DNA from: Pseudomonas sp. UBA4617
GTDB taxonomy: Bacteria; Pseudomonadota; Gammaproteobacteria; Pseudomonadales; Pseudomonadaceae
Reading direction: 5' to 3'
Length of the DNA: 64,000 nucleotides
Assembly (NCBI RefSeq): GCF_002386445.1
Contig: NZ_DGIR01000027.1
Location: 1 to 64,000, forward strand
Shown here: piece after piece, positions 35,102-43,223 of the stretch
Numbering within the stretch: the stretch's first letter is position 1
How the letters are laid out: each line of letters opens with the position of its first letter
Made by a program: the position numbers and the translations under genes
Notes under the pieces: model-generated
The model's database searches: none
The model's input: only the letters and a program-made list of their open reading frames with translations
Told to the model about the DNA's origin: nothing

Positions 35102-35914
35102 ATGAAGATCGTCTGTTTCAACATCAATGGCCTGCGGGCCCGCCCGCACCAGCTGGCGGCGCTGATCGAAAAGCACCAGCCGGACGTGATCGGCCTGCAG
35201 GAAACCAAGGTCAGCGACGATCAGTTCCCAGCGGCCGATGTGCAGGCACTGGGTTACCACGTGCACTACCACGGCCAGAAAGGCCACTATGGCGTGGCCC
35301 TGCTCTCGCGGCAGGCACCGCTGAGCCTGCACAAGGGCTTTGCCAGCGATGAAGAAGATGCCCAGCGCCGCTTCATCTGGGGCACCTTCGCCGACGCCGA
35401 CGGCACCCCGGTCACCATCATGAACGGCTACTTCCCGCAAGGCGAGAGCCGCGACCACCCCACCAAGTTCCCGGCCAAGCAGCGCTTCTACAGCGACCTG
35501 CAGGCGCTGCTCGAAGGCCAGTTCCGCAACGACCAGCCACTGCTGGTGATGGGCGACATGAATATCTCGCCGCAGGACTGCGACATCGGCATCGGCCCGG
35601 ACAATGCCAAGCGCTGGCTGAAGACTGGCAAATGCAGTTTCCTGCCGGAAGAGCGCGAGTGGCTGGAGCGTTTGAAAGGCTGGGGCCTGGTTGACAGTTT
35701 CCGTCACCTGCACCCGGACGTTACCGACCGTTTCAGCTGGTTCGACTACCGCAGCCGTGGCTTCGAAGACGAGCCCAAGCGTGGCCTGCGCATCGATCTG
35801 ATCATGGCGTCACAGCACCTGGTGCCACGCATCAAGGCGGCAGGAGTGGACTACGAGCTACGCGGGATGGATAAACCGTCGGACCACGCGCCGATCTGGT
35901 TGGAGCTGAGCTGA
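35102..35914 (+). CDS. xthA: Exodeoxyribonuclease III
   Basis: The 270-residue Mg2+-dependent nuclease performs AP-endonuclease and 3'-repair functions in base excision repair. The EEP-superfamily motifs are complete: FNINGLRARPHQL (Asn7 region), GLQETKVSDDQFP (Glu34), NGYFPQGESRDHP (Tyr/Gln region), VMGDMNISPQDCDIG (Asp-x-Asn), the RIDLIMAS stretch and the C-terminal SDHAPIWLEL His. It lies divergent from the GNAT-tamAB group. A short purine-poor leader precedes the ATG, so initiation may rely on sequence other than a strong ribosome site. Confidence 0.96.
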   Translation: MKIVCFNINGLRARPHQLAALIEKHQPDVIGLQETKVSDDQFPAADVQALGYHVHYHGQKGHYGVALLSRQAPLSLHKGFASDEEDAQRRFIWGTFADADGTPVTIMNGYFPQGESRDHPTKFPAKQRFYSDLQALLEGQFRNDQPLLVMGDMNISPQDCDIGIGPDNAKRWLKTGKCSFLPEEREWLERLKGWGLVDSFRHLHPDVTDRFSWFDYRSRGFEDEPKRGLRIDLIMASQHLVPRIKAAGVDYELRGMDKPSDHAPIWLELS

Positions 35915-35990
35915 TCGCACTGCCCGGGCGGCCTCGCATGACCAGCCTTTGCGTTGCAAAGGGCCACACCTGCGGGGCCGCCGCTGATTT

Positions 35991-36743
35991 TCACAACCCC
36001 AAGCGCAACGCCTCGCCCACCCCTGCCCCGCGCACGTCGTCGGCCGCGCTGACCAAGGCAAAGTTGTAGGCCCCGTGCGACCAATAGCGCGCCTCCAGCT
36101 GGCCCTCCACGCGCTGCCCGTCGGGCATGCGCCGGTATTGCTTGCCCGGTGAGCGCAGGAACAGGCTGATGCGCTGCCCCTTGCCGTCCTCGAACACCAG
36201 CAACGCCGCCGGGCCTTGCTCGTTGCTCAGCAGGCGCGCGCCAACCGGCGTGAAGCCGTAGCCTGCCAGGTCTGGCAACTGGCCCACGCGGCTGAAATGC
36301 CGGCCCAGCCAGTCGCGCAACTGCGCCGGGTCGCTGGCCTGGATATCCAGCGCCTCGCTGTCGGCGAACAGACGGTGCGCCTGGACGGCATCGGCCATCG
36401 GCAGGCTGGCCTGCGTCAGGCTCAGGTCGCGTACCTGCCAACCACCCAGGCCGCCCACACCCAGTGCCAGCAGCAGTACCGCTGCCGTCGCCCAGCGTCG
36501 CTGACGGCGCTGGCGCACTTGCCGCTGCAACCGAGCAAAGTCCAGCTGTGCCGCCCCGGGCAGTTCGGCAAAGCCGGCCAGCGCTGCACGCAACCGGCGG
36601 GCATCGGCACGCCAGCCCTCGACCTTGGCCGCTGCCTGCGGGTTGGCCGCCAGCCAGGCCTGCACTTCGGCGCGGCGTGCGGGCTCGAGGCGCTCATCGA
36701 CATAAGCGTGCAATTCTTCTTCGCTGGGGATCAGGCGCGTCAT
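35991..36743 (-). CDS. Membrane-bound anti-sigma factor
   Basis: The 250-residue protein has an N-terminal anti-sigma helix bundle (EEELHAYVDERLEPARRAEV, residues about 8-27), one membrane helix at about 84-103 (WATAAVLLLALGVGGLGGW), and a periplasmic domain with LPDLAGYGFTPVGARLLS and a GKQYRRMPDGQRVEG-type C-terminal region. The HxxxCxxC zinc motif of ZAS anti-sigmas is missing. Its start overlaps the sigma-factor stop in an ATGA arrangement. It should hold the ECF sigma factor at the inner membrane until an envelope or redox signal releases it. Confidence 0.88.
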   Translation of the reverse strand: MTRLIPSEEELHAYVDERLEPARRAEVQAWLAANPQAAAKVEGWRADARRLRAALAGFAELPGAAQLDFARLQRQVRQRRQRRWATAAVLLLALGVGGLGGWQVRDLSLTQASLPMADAVQAHRLFADSEALDIQASDPAQLRDWLGRHFSRVGQLPDLAGYGFTPVGARLLSNEQGPAALLVFEDGKGQRISLFLRSPGKQYRRMPDGQRVEGQLEARYWSHGAYNFALVSAADDVRGAGVGEALRLGL

Positions 36744-37261
36744 TTGAGTCTCCGCAAGGCCGTTGGCTGGGGGGCACCTTCGGTGAGTTGGCGCAAGGCA
36801 TTGCGCGCGCGCGACAGGCGCGACATCACGGTGCCGATGGGGACGCCAAGCGCCTGGGCGGCCTCCTTGTAGCTCATGCCTTCGATACTGACCAGCAGCA
36901 ACAACGCACGTTGTTCTGCCGTCAGCCGGGCAAACGCCTGCAAGTCGGCCTGGGCCAGGATGGTGGCTTCGAGGTTGTCGCCAACCGGTTCCTCGTCACG
37001 CTCGCCACCGCCAAACCAGGACAGCCAGCGCGCATGCAGGCGCTCACGGCGTTTAGCGTCAAGGAACAGCCGGTAGAGAATGGTGAACAGCCAGGCGCGC
37101 AATGCATCGGCGTCACGTTGTTGATCGCGCCGGCTCAAGGCCCGCTCTACCGTGGCTTGCACCAGGTCATCGGCGCTGCCCGGCTCGCGCGTCAGCCACA
37201 CGGCAAAGCGGCGCAGGCGGGCCAGCAGCTCGCGCCACTGGTGGTCGTCCAGATCGTGCAT
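36740..37261 (-). CDS. ECF-family RNA polymerase sigma factor
   Basis: The 173-residue sigma factor contains region 2 (VWLTREPGSADDLVQATVER, residues about 21-40, and DALRAWLFTILYRLFLDAKR) and region 4 (LTAEQRALLLLVSIEGMSYK, then EAAQALGVPIGTVMSRLSRA, about 112-151). Regions 1 and 3 are lacking, as expected for group IV. It is coupled to its anti-sigma gene. Both its own upstream region and that of the divergent catalase operon contain a GGAAT-N16-CGTC promoter, so it probably autoregulates and drives the catalase-cytochrome b561 genes. Confidence 0.93.
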   Translation of the reverse strand: MHDLDDHQWRELLARLRRFAVWLTREPGSADDLVQATVERALSRRDQQRDADALRAWLFTILYRLFLDAKRRERLHARWLSWFGGGERDEEPVGDNLEATILAQADLQAFARLTAEQRALLLLVSIEGMSYKEAAQALGVPIGTVMSRLSRARNALRQLTEGAPQPTALRRLK

Positions 37262-37301
37262 GGCAAAGTCCCGGCCTCTGAAGGTGTCAGTGTAAGGGGC
37301 A

Positions 37302-37358
37302 GACGCCTGTCATGAAATTTTATTCCAGCCGAGGGAATAAGCCTTTGCCGACGGCGTC
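37302..37358. promoter_or_regulatory. Mirror-image divergent ECF promoters
   Basis: Plus strand: GGAAT at 37334-37338, then 16 bases, then CGTC at 37355-37358. Minus strand: GGAAT at 37326-37322, then 16 bases, then CGTC at 37305-37302. The two -35 elements sit back to back inside a TTATTCC/GGAATAA inverted repeat. Spacing and bases fit ECF promoters, and identical elements face the sigma gene and the catalase gene. Confidence 0.75.
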
Positions 37359-37385
37359 GTACCGGCACCTTCACTGAACCGGACA

Positions 37386-38438
37386 ATGACCATGAACTCA
37401 CCCCTGCACGGCCAGGCCAGGGCCTTGCGCCTGGCGGCCATCGGTGCCGTGATGCTGGCCGCCGGCGCCAGCTTTGCCTATGCCGCCGGCTGGCTCGGCG
37501 AGCCCCGGCTGACGCCACAACGAATCATCGACACGTTCGCAGCCCAGGCTGGGCACTACCCAGGCTATCGCAAGAACCACGCCAAAGGCCTGTGCGTCAG
37601 CGGCTACTTCCAGGCCAGCGGGCAGGCCGCCAGCCTGTCCACGGCGCGCGTTTTCAGCCAGCAGCGGGTGCCGGTCACCGGCCGTTTCGCGATCGGCGGC
37701 GCCAACCCGTTCGCCCCCGATACCGGCATACCGGTACGCAGCCTGGCTATCGAGCTACGCACCGATGACGGCCAGGTCTGGCGCACCGGCATGAACAACC
37801 CGCCGGTGCTGGCGGTCAGCACCCCGCAAGGGTTCTATGAGCAAGTGCTGGCGAGCGCGCCGGACCCGGCTACCGGCAAACCCGACCCAGGCAAACTGCA
37901 GGCATTCTTCGCCGCCCACCCGGAAAGCGCGGCGTTTCGCCAGTGGATAGCCGCCTACAAGCCCAGCAACAGCTTCGCCAGCACGCAATACCACAGCATC
38001 AATGCCTTCCGCCTGATCGATACAGCCGGCGGCGCCCACCCGGTACGCTGGCAACTTGAGCCACACACCGCGTTTGCCGCGTTGCCTACCCAGGTCGATG
38101 ACAAGCAGTTCCTGCAACACGACCTGCAGCAACGCCTGGCCCAGGGCCCATTGCGCTGGACCCTGCGCCTGGTCCTGGCCGAGCCGGGCGATGCGGTGGA
38201 TGACCCGGCCCGCCCGTGGCCTGCCGAGCGGCGCAGCGTGGATGCCGGCACCCTGGTGCTGGAACAGGTCGATGCCCCCGAACAAGGCGCCTGCCGTGAC
38301 CTCAACTTCGACCCGCTGATCCTCCCCCACGGTATGGAAGCGTCGGCTGACCCGATCCTCGCCGCCCGCTCCGCCGCCTATTCGGAATCCTTCAACCGCC
38401 GCAGCCGTGAATCGCTCAGCACTGGAGCCCGCCCATGA
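37386..38438 (+). CDS. Small heme catalase-family peroxidase (Srp-like), exported
   Basis: The 350-residue protein is a mini-catalase. An N-terminal hydrophobic segment (LAAIGAVMLAAGASFAYAAG) suggests export or membrane anchoring. The core begins with KNHAKGLCVSGYFQASGQAA, where H65 is the distal catalytic His. PVTGRFAIGGANPFAPDTGI and WRTGMNNPPVLAVSTPQGFY are conserved, and the heme-ligating Tyr is likely in TQYHSINAFRLIDTAG. It lacks the C-terminal domains of full catalases. It is divergent from an ECF sigma gene with matching promoters, and cytochrome b561 overlaps its stop, so a periplasmic peroxide-detoxifying system fed by quinol electrons is plausible. Confidence 0.85.
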   Translation: MTMNSPLHGQARALRLAAIGAVMLAAGASFAYAAGWLGEPRLTPQRIIDTFAAQAGHYPGYRKNHAKGLCVSGYFQASGQAASLSTARVFSQQRVPVTGRFAIGGANPFAPDTGIPVRSLAIELRTDDGQVWRTGMNNPPVLAVSTPQGFYEQVLASAPDPATGKPDPGKLQAFFAAHPESAAFRQWIAAYKPSNSFASTQYHSINAFRLIDTAGGAHPVRWQLEPHTAFAALPTQVDDKQFLQHDLQQRLAQGPLRWTLRLVLAEPGDAVDDPARPWPAERRSVDAGTLVLEQVDAPEQGACRDLNFDPLILPHGMEASADPILAARSAAYSESFNRRSRESLSTGARP

Positions 38439-38968
38439 GACCCGAAGCCTTCCACCCGGTCGCCCGCCTGCTGCACTGGCTGATGGCCATCCTGATTCTG
38501 GCCATGTTGTTCATCGGCGTGAGCATGGTCGCGGACCTGTCGCCGCGCCATACCGTGCTGATCGGCCTGCACAAGGCTACTGGCCTGGCCCTGCTGGTGC
38601 TGGTAGTGCTACGCATCGGCGTACGCCTGGCTCTGCCCCACCCGCCTTTGCCAGGCGACCTGCCAGCTCCGCAGCGCTGGGCCGCCGGGGCCTCGCACCT
38701 GCTGCTGTATGGCTTGATGCTGGCCATGCCACTGCTGGGCTGGGCCATGCTGTCGGCGGGGGGCTACCCGCGGCCGCTGGGCCTGCCGGCGATCGCCCCA
38801 CACGACCTGCAGCTCTACGCCGTGTTGCGCCAGGCGCATGGCTGGGCCGGCTACCTGCTGTTTGCCACCGTGCTGGTGCACGTGGGGGCTGCATTGATGC
38901 ATGCGTGGGTGCGTCGTGACGGGGTGTTGCGCAGCATGTGGCCCGGCCCTTTGCGCCGCAACCCGTGA
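38435..38968 (+). CDS. Cytochrome b561
   Basis: The 177-residue, four-helix membrane protein starts in an ATGA overlap with the catalase stop. Heme-ligand histidines lie in FHPVARLLHWLMAILILAML, LIGLHKATGLALLVLVVLRI and QAHGWAGYLLFATVLVHVGA, the usual b561 spacing. It should pass electrons from the quinone pool to a periplasmic partner. The obvious partner is the exported catalase-like protein encoded just upstream, an arrangement seen with Srp-type catalases. Confidence 0.92.
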   Translation: MRPEAFHPVARLLHWLMAILILAMLFIGVSMVADLSPRHTVLIGLHKATGLALLVLVVLRIGVRLALPHPPLPGDLPAPQRWAAGASHLLLYGLMLAMPLLGWAMLSAGGYPRPLGLPAIAPHDLQLYAVLRQAHGWAGYLLFATVLVHVGAALMHAWVRRDGVLRSMWPGPLRRNP

Positions 38969-39053
38969 CCGCCAGCAGACCGGGCGCTCGACAACCGATG
39001 ACGATTCCTGATCAACTTGGCCTTCTGTCTGCCGCATCGCCCTGGACTGCCTG

Positions 39054-40259
39054 ATGAATGCTGCAAAGGATCCTGCCACTCTCCTCCCGGCCAGCGCGCT
39101 GGACCTGCGCCCGCTGCTGCTGGCCAACATGGCCTGTACCTTGTCGATGATGGCCTTTGTCGCCCTGATCGGCCCGATTGCCCGGCAGCTCGGCATGGCC
39201 ACCTGGCAAGCCGGTGCCGCGGTTACCGTGGCGGGAGTGGTCTGGGTGCTGCTGGCACGCCCCTGGGGGCGCGCAGCGGATCGCTTCGGCCGTCGGCGCG
39301 TCCTGCTGCTGGGCAGCGCCGGCTTCACCCTGGCCTATTGGCTGATGTGCCTGTTCATCGAAGGTGCATTGCGCTGGTTGCCGGGCGCGACGCTGGCGTT
39401 CATCGGCCTGACCGTGGCGCGCGGCTGCATCGGTGCCTTCTATGCCGCCATACCGGTGGGCTGCAACGCGCTGATCGCCGACCATGTCGAACCCCAACGC
39501 CGGGCACGAGCCATGGCCGCGCTGGGCGCCGCCAACGCCGTTGGTCTGGTGGTTGGGCCAGCATTGGCCGCGCTGTTGGCGCGGCATAGCCTGAGCCTGC
39601 CGTTTCACATACTGTCGCTGCTGCCAGCCAGCGCCTTCCTCGTCCTGCTGTTCAGCCTCAAGCCACAGGCGTTGCCGCACCGCCATGTCCCGCGCCCGGT
39701 GCAGCTGAACGACCCGCGTCTGCGTCGCCCCCTGCAGGTTGCATTCTGCGCCATGCTCAGCGTCACGGTCTCGCAGATCGTGGTCGGCTTCTTCGCACTC
39801 GACCGCCTGCACCTGGGCCCAGCCGAAGCCGCCCAGGCCGCCGGCATCGCCCTGACCACAGTGGGCGTGGCACTGATCCTGGCGCAAGTACTGCTGCGCC
39901 AGCTGGAGTGGCCACCACTGAAAATGATTCGGCTGGGCGCCACGGTGTCGGCCCTGGGTTTTGCCTGCGCGGCACTCGCAATCACCGCACCGTGGCTGTG
40001 GGCCTGCTATTTCGTCGCGGCGGCGGGCATGGGCTTTGTGTTCCCGGCGTTTTCGGCGTTGGCGGCCAATGCCATGCACGCGTCGGAGCAAGGCGCTACA
40101 GCCGGCGCCATCGGCGCGGCGCAGGGCATGGGCGCGGTGATCGGGCCGCTGGCGGGCACCTTGGTATACGCCCTGGACCCAAGCTTGCCGTTCCTGGCCG
40201 TTGCGGCCCTGTTGCTGCTCGTCGGGCTGTGGCCGATACCCAGCGCACAACGGCCCTGA
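39054..40259 (+). CDS. MFS efflux-type transporter
   Basis: The 401-residue, 12-helix protein has the motif A loop GRAADRFGRRRVLLLG near residue 70 and the motif C-like stretch ANAVGLVVGPALAALLARHS near 165, typical of drug:H+ antiporters. A second motif-like AAQGMGAVIGPLAGTLVY lies in the C-half. No strong ribosome site precedes the ATG at 39054, so the start is less certain; the first membrane helix begins about residue 22. The substrate cannot be read from the sequence. It follows cytochrome b561 by 85 bases but seems functionally unrelated. Confidence 0.85.
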   Translation: MNAAKDPATLLPASALDLRPLLLANMACTLSMMAFVALIGPIARQLGMATWQAGAAVTVAGVVWVLLARPWGRAADRFGRRRVLLLGSAGFTLAYWLMCLFIEGALRWLPGATLAFIGLTVARGCIGAFYAAIPVGCNALIADHVEPQRRARAMAALGAANAVGLVVGPALAALLARHSLSLPFHILSLLPASAFLVLLFSLKPQALPHRHVPRPVQLNDPRLRRPLQVAFCAMLSVTVSQIVVGFFALDRLHLGPAEAAQAAGIALTTVGVALILAQVLLRQLEWPPLKMIRLGATVSALGFACAALAITAPWLWACYFVAAAGMGFVFPAFSALAANAMHASEQGATAGAIGAAQGMGAVIGPLAGTLVYALDPSLPFLAVAALLLLVGLWPIPSAQRP

Positions 40260-40341
40260 CAAGCACAGCGCGCAAGCGTGCAGAGTGTGTTCTAATGCGC
40301 ATCGCTCATTATTTTTGACACCTCTTGAATACAAGGCGGCT

Positions 40342-40887
40342 ATGGACACGGGGACGCGACTCAAACTGGTGCGTGAACGCAACAACCTCTCCCAACGGGA
40401 ACTGGCCCGCCGCAGCGGGCTGACCAATTCGACCATTTCGCAGATCGAGCAGAATCGCGTCAGCCCTTCGGTCAGTTCCCTGAAGAAACTGCTCGAAGGC
40501 ATCCCCATGAGCCTGGCCGAGTTCTTCAGCTTCGACGAGCCGGTGCGCGAAGAGCGCTACGTGTTTCGTGCCGGTGAACAGCCAGACCTGGGCCGCAATG
40601 GCTTGCGCATGCTGCTGGTGGGCGCCAGTGTCGAAGGCCGACAGATGCGCATGCTGCGTGAACTGTACGCACCGGGTGCCGACTCGGGCGAACCGATCGT
40701 GCATGCCGAGGGTGAAGAGTGTGGCCTGGTCACCCGCGGTACCGTCGAGTTGTGGGTCGATGGCCAGGTGAGCGTGCTCAACTCGGGCGACGGCTACTAC
40801 ATCCCCACTACCTTGCCGCACAGCTTCAAGAACATCGGCCCGGACGAGGCCGAGATCATCAGCGCCAACACCCCGGCGAATTTCTGA
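40342..40887 (+). CDS. XRE-cupin transcriptional regulator (PuuR/PauR-like)
   Basis: The 181-residue repressor has an N-terminal HTH (LKLVRERNNLSQRELARRSG, then LTNSTISQIEQNRVSPSVSS, residues 7-46) and a C-terminal cupin_2 sensor (GEECGLVTRGTVELWVDGQ, GDGYYIPTTLPHSFKNIGPD). It aligns along its whole length with remembered E. coli PuuR, including SGLTNS.IS.IEQ, LAEFFS and the terminal IISANTPANF. PuuR-type regulators sense putrescine or related amines, but no polyamine gene lies nearby. An AAGGCGG site precedes the ATG at 40342; the upstream frame extension is not protein-like. Confidence 0.88.
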   Translation: MDTGTRLKLVRERNNLSQRELARRSGLTNSTISQIEQNRVSPSVSSLKKLLEGIPMSLAEFFSFDEPVREERYVFRAGEQPDLGRNGLRMLLVGASVEGRQMRMLRELYAPGADSGEPIVHAEGEECGLVTRGTVELWVDGQVSVLNSGDGYYIPTTLPHSFKNIGPDEAEIISANTPANF

Positions 40888-40939
40888 TCCGGCCGAACTG
40901 CCGCGAAGGGCCGCACAGCGGCCCCCCGACAGGAGCAGC

Positions 40940-41221
40940 ATGAACACTCGGACTATCTACCAATGTCTGCGTGATGCAGCGCTTGGCATCCATGCCTTGT
41001 CCGTTGAAGCCCGCCACGATCACGGCCTGGTCGATATCGATATCCAGGGCTGGCAGCTGACCCTCGTTATGGATGCCGAAGGCCTGGCCCAATGCATTCA
41101 CTGCAAGGCACCCAACGGTGAACAGGCCGGACTCGAGGATTGGCAGCGCTATGGCACCAACCCGACCGACCTGCTCAGCCTATGGGAGCGCACTCAGCTG
41201 GAACGGCTGCTGTCGCCCTGA
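40940..41221 (+). CDS. Conserved hypothetical protein, 93 residues
   Basis: The small cytosolic protein begins MNTRTIYQCLRDAALG and contains VDIDIQGWQLTLVMDAEGLA followed by QCIHCKAPNGEQAG, a C-x-x-C pair at about residues 52-55. It resembles a group of short Pseudomonas proteins sharing the GWxLTLxxDxxxLxxCxHC layout; the family name DUF7693 is possible but not certain. Its ribosome site ACAGGAG lies at the edge of a REP-like half palindrome (40911-40934). The last 28 bases overlap the end of the convergent isomerase gene. Confidence 0.7.
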   Translation: MNTRTIYQCLRDAALGIHALSVEARHDHGLVDIDIQGWQLTLVMDAEGLAQCIHCKAPNGEQAGLEDWQRYGTNPTDLLSLWERTQLERLLSP

Positions 41222-41808
41222 CACAGCGCCTGCTCGACAAAGTCCAGGCGGTCCTGGCCAAAGAACATTTCGTCGCCGACAAAGCAGGTCGGCGCACCAA
41301 ACACCCCGCGCCCCACAGCTTCGTCGGTCACCTGCCTGAGCGCAGCCTTCACCAGCTCATCCCCCGCCAGCGCGCGGAATGCCTGCGGGTCGAAGCCGCC
41401 CTGGCTGAGCGTATCGTCGAGGACCGCGCTATCGCCCAGGTTGCGGCACTGCACAAACAGCCCAGTGAACAGCACCGCCAGTAACGCCTCGAACCGCTCC
41501 GGCGAGCGCAGCTGGGTGCCCAACGCCCCACGCATCAGGGTCAAGGTGTTGACCGGGAACCCCGGCGGCAGCTCGAATGCAACCCCATAGCGCGCGGCGA
41601 AGCGCGCCAGGTCGATGAACATGTGACGCCCCTTGGCCGGGATCATGACCGGCGAGGCGTTACCGGTGGCCTGGAAAACCCCACCCAGCAGCATTGGTCG
41701 GTAGCGCAGCGTGGCACCTTGGCGGGCACACAGCCCTGGCAGTTGGGTCCAGGCCAGATAGCTGGCCGGGCTACCCAGGTCAAAAAAGAAGTCGACAGTC
41801 TTGTGCAT
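41194..41808 (-). CDS. DsbA-fold HCCA isomerase / kappa-type GST-like protein
   Basis: The 204-residue protein has the 2-hydroxychromene-2-carboxylate isomerase signature: VDFFFDLGSPASYLAWTQLP at residues about 5-24, where Ser replaces the redox CxxC of DsbA, then YRPMLLGGVFQATGN and the GVFGAPTCFVGDEMFFGQDR glutathione-site block (about 169-188). It acts on aromatic or glutathione-conjugated intermediates; the actual substrate is unknown. It lies 30 bases after the SDR gene on the same strand, so the two probably share a TetR-controlled transcript. Confidence 0.88.
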   Translation of the reverse strand: MHKTVDFFFDLGSPASYLAWTQLPGLCARQGATLRYRPMLLGGVFQATGNASPVMIPAKGRHMFIDLARFAARYGVAFELPPGFPVNTLTLMRGALGTQLRSPERFEALLAVLFTGLFVQCRNLGDSAVLDDTLSQGGFDPQAFRALAGDELVKAALRQVTDEAVGRGVFGAPTCFVGDEMFFGQDRLDFVEQALCQGDSSRSS

Positions 41809-41838
41809 GGTGACGGTCCTTGCTCGGCGAAGGGGGCT

Positions 41839-42570
41839 TTACCAACGTTCCAGCCAGGGGCGCAGGTCCAGCTCGAAGGTCCAGGCGTCGCGGGGCTGGG
41901 TGTGCAGGAACCAGTAGCTGTCGGCAATGTGGGCCGGGTCGAGAATGCCATCCTGATCCTTGAGGGCGTAGCGCTCGGGGAAACTGTCACGGATGAAGGC
42001 AGTGTCGATGGCGCCATCCACCACCACGTGGGCGACATGGATGTTTCGCGGCCCCAGTTCGCGCGCCATGCTCTGCGCCAGGGCGCGCAAGGCGTGCTTG
42101 GCCCCGGCGAATGCCGCAAAACCCGCCGCGCCACGGGTGCCCGCGGTGGCGCCGGTGAACAGCAGCGTGCCGCGCTCGCGCTGGACCATGCGCCGGGCCA
42201 CCGCCTGGGCGGTGAGGAAACCGGCAAAACAGGCCATTTCCCAGATCTTGAAGTATTTGCGCGGGGTTTCTTCAAGCACACTGCAGGGCACATTGGCTCC
42301 AATATTGAATACAAATGCTTCGATCGGGCCGATATCACGCTCGATGGTATCAACCAGCGCCGCCACGTCCTCCTCCTTGCGCGCATCGGAGCCAAAGCCG
42401 TGGGCCTGGCCGCCGGCAGCGCGGATTTCGTCCACCAGTGGCTGCAACCGGTCAGCCTGACGCCGGGTCACACAGGCGATATAGCCCTCGCGGGCAAAGC
42501 GCTTGGCAATCTCGCCGCCAGTCGCATCGCCCGCCCCTACCACCAGCACTACTTTCTGTTGTTCTGGCAT
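41839..42570 (-). CDS. Short-chain dehydrogenase/reductase lacking the canonical Ser-Tyr pair
   Basis: The 243-residue protein has a Rossmann start VVLVVGAGDATGGEIAKRFA and the NIG segment (FVFNIGANVP, where NAG is usual), so the SDR fold is clear. At the active site the YxxxK motif reads F-A-G-A-K (AAFAGAKHALRALA) and the serine strand reads LLFTGATAGTRG. Tyr is thus replaced by Phe while Lys is kept. It may be inactive or use another chemistry. The ATG at 42570 has GGGTG upstream; a second ATG at 42582 is possible. It is divergent from a TetR gene with a shared palindromic operator. Confidence 0.85.
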   Translation of the reverse strand: MPEQQKVVLVVGAGDATGGEIAKRFAREGYIACVTRRQADRLQPLVDEIRAAGGQAHGFGSDARKEEDVAALVDTIERDIGPIEAFVFNIGANVPCSVLEETPRKYFKIWEMACFAGFLTAQAVARRMVQRERGTLLFTGATAGTRGAAGFAAFAGAKHALRALAQSMARELGPRNIHVAHVVVDGAIDTAFIRDSFPERYALKDQDGILDPAHIADSYWFLHTQPRDAWTFELDLRPWLERW

Positions 42571-42593
42571 GCCTGCACCCATTAGTGAATGAT

Positions 42594-42606
42594 CGTTTAG
42601 TAAACG
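42594..42606. promoter_or_regulatory. TetR-type palindromic operator
   Basis: CGTTTA-G-TAAACG is a perfect 13-base palindrome in the gap between the divergent SDR and TetR genes, 12 and 54 bases from their first ATGs. TAAACG half-sites of this form are common TetR-family operators, so the adjacent regulator probably represses both directions from it. Confidence 0.7.
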
Positions 42607-42659
42607 AACGCTATGTTATGATCGCCGCCACCGTCAAGCCCGCCCGCAGAGGCAAGCGA

Positions 42660-43223
42660 ATGCGCTACACGAACGAACACAAGCAGCAAACCCGTGAGCG
42701 GCTGCTGGCCAGCAGCGGCGCCCTGGCCAAGCGCGGGGGCTTTGCCAGCACCGGCGTGGCCGGGCTGATGAAGGCGATCGGCCTGACCGGCGGCGCCTTC
42801 TACAACCACTTCCCGTCCAAGGACGACCTGTTCACCGAGGTAGTGCGCCAGGAACTGTGCAATAGCCCGCTGGCGCGCCTGGCCAACCAGGAGGCCAGCC
42901 GCGAACGCCTGGGCCGTTGCCTGCAGCAGTACCTGAGCCTGGCCCACCTGCACAATGCCGAAGGTGGCTGCCCGCTGCCGCCGTTGGGGGTGGAGATTGC
43001 CCGGGCCCAGGCCTCCGTGCGCGCGGTGGCCGAGCATTGGCTGGTGGAACTGCACCGGGCCTGGAGCGCGACCCTGGAGGACGACGAGTTGGCCTGGGTG
43101 CTGATCAGCCAGTGCGTCGGCGCCTTGCTGGTCGGGCGCATGCTGGCCACCGAGCGCGTGCAGTCGCAGGTGCTGGATGCTAGCCGCCACTTCGTCCAGA
43201 AGGCCCTGCATGAAGCGGATTAG
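42660..43223 (+). CDS. TetR/AcrR-family transcriptional regulator
   Basis: The 187-residue regulator starts MRYTNEHKQQTRERLLASSG and has the TetR HTH in GVAGLMKAIGLTGGAFYNHF followed by PSKDDLFTEVV (about residues 33-62). The C-terminal ligand domain contains GGCPLPPLGVEIARA, reminiscent of the YxxGCxL pattern of regulators linked to quinones or electrophiles. The ATG at 42660 has GAGG eight bases upstream; an ATG 42 bases earlier lies closer to the operator. It overlaps the next gene by 14 bases and is divergent from the SDR-isomerase pair it probably controls. Confidence 0.9.
   Translation: MRYTNEHKQQTRERLLASSGALAKRGGFASTGVAGLMKAIGLTGGAFYNHFPSKDDLFTEVVRQELCNSPLARLANQEASRERLGRCLQQYLSLAHLHNAEGGCPLPPLGVEIARAQASVRAVAEHWLVELHRAWSATLEDDELAWVLISQCVGALLVGRMLATERVQSQVLDASRHFVQKALHEAD

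Noticed and set aside
41194..41221. A frameshift or gene fusion at the convergent ends
   Set aside because: The two convergent genes simply overlap by 28 bases at their ends; both reading frames end normally.
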